Source: Sphingomonadaceae bacterium (GTDB lineage Bacteria; Pseudomonadota; Alphaproteobacteria; Sphingomonadales; Sphingomonadaceae). From it: a stretch of 14,589 bases of DNA. The stretch covers positions 1-14,589 of the forward strand of contig JAEMTM010000040.1 in the NCBI GenBank assembly GCA_016462305.1, given 5' to 3'. Below are positions 13,641-14,589 of this stretch, in pieces (positions within the stretch are counted from its first letter, which is position 1; each line of letters opens with the position of its first letter). A program made the position numbers and the translations under genes. Below the pieces are notes generated by a model that saw only the letters and a list, made by a program, of their open reading frames with translations, was not told the DNA's origin and searched no databases.

Positions 13641-14027
13641 ATGGCAGCTATTGTGCTCGACGCCTCAGCCCTGATTGCTTTGTTCCGCGACGAGCCTGGT
13701 GCTGACGTTGTTGCAGACCACATCGGTGATGCTCTCATTTCTGCGGTAAACCTGCAAGAAGTCGTAAAGGCCTTGCTGCGGCGGGGTATCGCCTTGGACA
13801 TTGCGCGCGAAATGATTGCAGGGCTGCACCTTGAAGTTCGTTCGCACGATGCACAGAGCGCGTTTGCCGCCGCCGCTTTATGGCCCGAGACGGAAAAATT
13901 CGGCAGCGGCCTTGGTGATCGTAGCTGCATGGCGCTAGCAATTGATGAAGGTCTTCCAGTTCTAACGATGGACAAGGCCTGGGCAGAGCTTACTATCACT
14001 GGCCTGGAAGTCCGGTTGGCGCGATGA
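13641..14027 (+). CDS. vapC: PIN-domain toxin (VapC)
   Basis: A 128-residue PIN-domain ribonuclease toxin. The acidic active-site residues are all visible: Asp7 in VLDASALIALF, Glu40 in NLQEVV, Asp93 in GDRSCMALA and Asp111 in TMDKAW, which coordinate the metal for RNA cleavage. VapC toxins typically cleave tRNA or rRNA and stop growth until neutralised by VapB. ATG 13641 is preferred over TTG 13635, which overlaps the antitoxin stop. The toxin gene ends ATGA, overlapping the resolvase start by 4 bp, which couples its translation to tnpR. All key residues are intact, so it should be active. Confidence 0.92.
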   Translation: MAAIVLDASALIALFRDEPGADVVADHIGDALISAVNLQEVVKALLRRGIALDIAREMIAGLHLEVRSHDAQSAFAAAALWPETEKFGSGLGDRSCMALAIDEGLPVLTMDKAWAELTITGLEVRLAR

Positions 14028-14589
14028 GCGACATTCTGGGTTATGCCCGTGTCAGTACCGGTGATCAAGATGTCGCTGGCCAGACCATGCGGCTAAAAGA
14101 AGCCGGCGCCATTCGTGTATTTACCGACGTCATGTCGGGCAAAAGCATGGATCGACCCGGCTTGGTTGAGCTGCTGGCCTACGCGCGTAAAAGTGACACG
14201 TTGGCCGTTGTTCGCCTTGACCGACTTGGACGCTCGCTGGCCGAGCTTCTGTCGACAGTCACGACGTTGCGTGAAAACGGCATCGCATTGCTCAGCCTCG
14301 AAGAAAAAATTGATACATCGTCGGCCGCCGGCGAGCTGATTTTCCATGTATTTGGAGCCATCGCACATTTTGAACGACGCCTGATTTCTGAACGTACTAA
14401 GGATGGAATCGCCGCCGCGCGGGCCAAAGGTAAGCAACCGGGGCGGCAACCGCTCGATCAAAACAGGGTAGATTCTGCAATCAAGCTGATACAATCAAAC
14501 ATTTCTCCAACTGAAGCGGCGAAGCAGCTTGGGCTCGGTCGATCAACTGTCTACCGAGAAATGCGCCGCCTCGGCGTGTCGCGTCCGGC
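14024..14589 (+). CDS. tnpR: Serine resolvase of a Tn3-type transposon (TnpR), incomplete at window end
   Basis: Open from ATG 14024 to the last base (188 codons and counting, so nearly complete for a roughly 190-200-residue resolvase). The catalytic domain starts SDILGYARVSTGDQ with Arg9 and nucleophile Ser11. VVRLDRLGRSLAELL carries Asp66, Arg67 and Arg70 of the active site. HFERRLISERTKDGIAAARA is the long E helix, and SPTEAAKQLGLGRSTVYREM is the C-terminal helix-turn-helix that binds res. It resolves transposition cointegrates at res. It overlaps vapC by 4 bp and so appears to be the third gene of a vapB-vapC-tnpR operon, divergent from the tnpA fragment. Confidence 0.93.
   Translation, partial: MSDILGYARVSTGDQDVAGQTMRLKEAGAIRVFTDVMSGKSMDRPGLVELLAYARKSDTLAVVRLDRLGRSLAELLSTVTTLRENGIALLSLEEKIDTSSAAGELIFHVFGAIAHFERRLISERTKDGIAAARAKGKQPGRQPLDQNRVDSAIKLIQSNISPTEAAKQLGLGRSTVYREMRRLGVSRP

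Noticed and set aside
1..14589. CRISPR array, tRNA or rRNA gene, prophage genes
   Set aside because: No regularly spaced repeats, no cloverleaf-like or rRNA-like sequence and no phage structural genes were seen on reading both strands.

Overview
The window looks like accessory DNA from an alphaproteobacterium, most likely a sphingomonad (order Sphingomonadales). This is inferred from the gene style: a TonB-dependent receptor heading a catabolic operon with short-chain dehydrogenases, alpha/beta hydrolases, a VOC dioxygenase-like protein and a GPH-type MFS carrier. No rRNA, tRNA or housekeeping gene is present to fix the taxon.

Left edge (1-405): a scrap-yard of mobile DNA. A possible IS66 transposase tail is followed by an IS3-family transposase fragment with an in-frame stop. 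This is fused directly to the first ~62 codons of a GH42 beta-galactosidase gene on the other strand.

Centre (520-10608): a TetR-family regulator on the plus strand, ending 6 bp from the end of a long minus-strand gene cluster. In transcription order the cluster is TonB-dependent receptor, exported serine esterase/hydrolase, SDR, MFS transporter, two-domain VOC protein, Asp-nucleophile alpha/beta hydrolase, SDR, and a COQ4-like protein. From the esterase onward the gaps are 34 bp or less and one gene pair overlaps by 4 bp, so these genes look like one operon. Uptake through the outer membrane, ester cleavage in the periplasm, inner-membrane transport, then oxidation, possible ring opening and hydrolysis in the cytoplasm is a reasonable reading. 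The substrate cannot be named from sequence. Two members carry reading-frame damage: the COQ4-like gene (two frame changes) and the MFS gene (a one-base problem in an A6/T6 tract next to its well-supported start). A perfect 9-bp inverted repeat (TTGACGAAT/ATTCGTCAA) overlaps a good sigma70-type promoter just upstream of the receptor gene and is a candidate operator.

Right of the receptor (10664-11979): two gene-poor stretches flank the C-terminal remnant of an IS1182-type transposase. The catabolic cluster is therefore bracketed by insertion-sequence debris on both sides.

Right edge (11980-14589): a UPF0149-like protein, then two toxin-antitoxin loci and the remains of a Tn3-family transposon. 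A ribbon-helix-helix antitoxin is intact, but its ParE-like toxin is cut after 8 codons where it meets the first 40 codons of a Tn3 transposase on the opposite strand. Diverging from this tnpA fragment is an AbrB-type antitoxin / PIN-domain toxin pair, whose toxin gene overlaps a serine resolvase gene (tnpR) by 4 bp. The toxin-antitoxin pair therefore sits between the presumed res region and tnpR and should be co-transcribed with the resolvase, which runs off the window.
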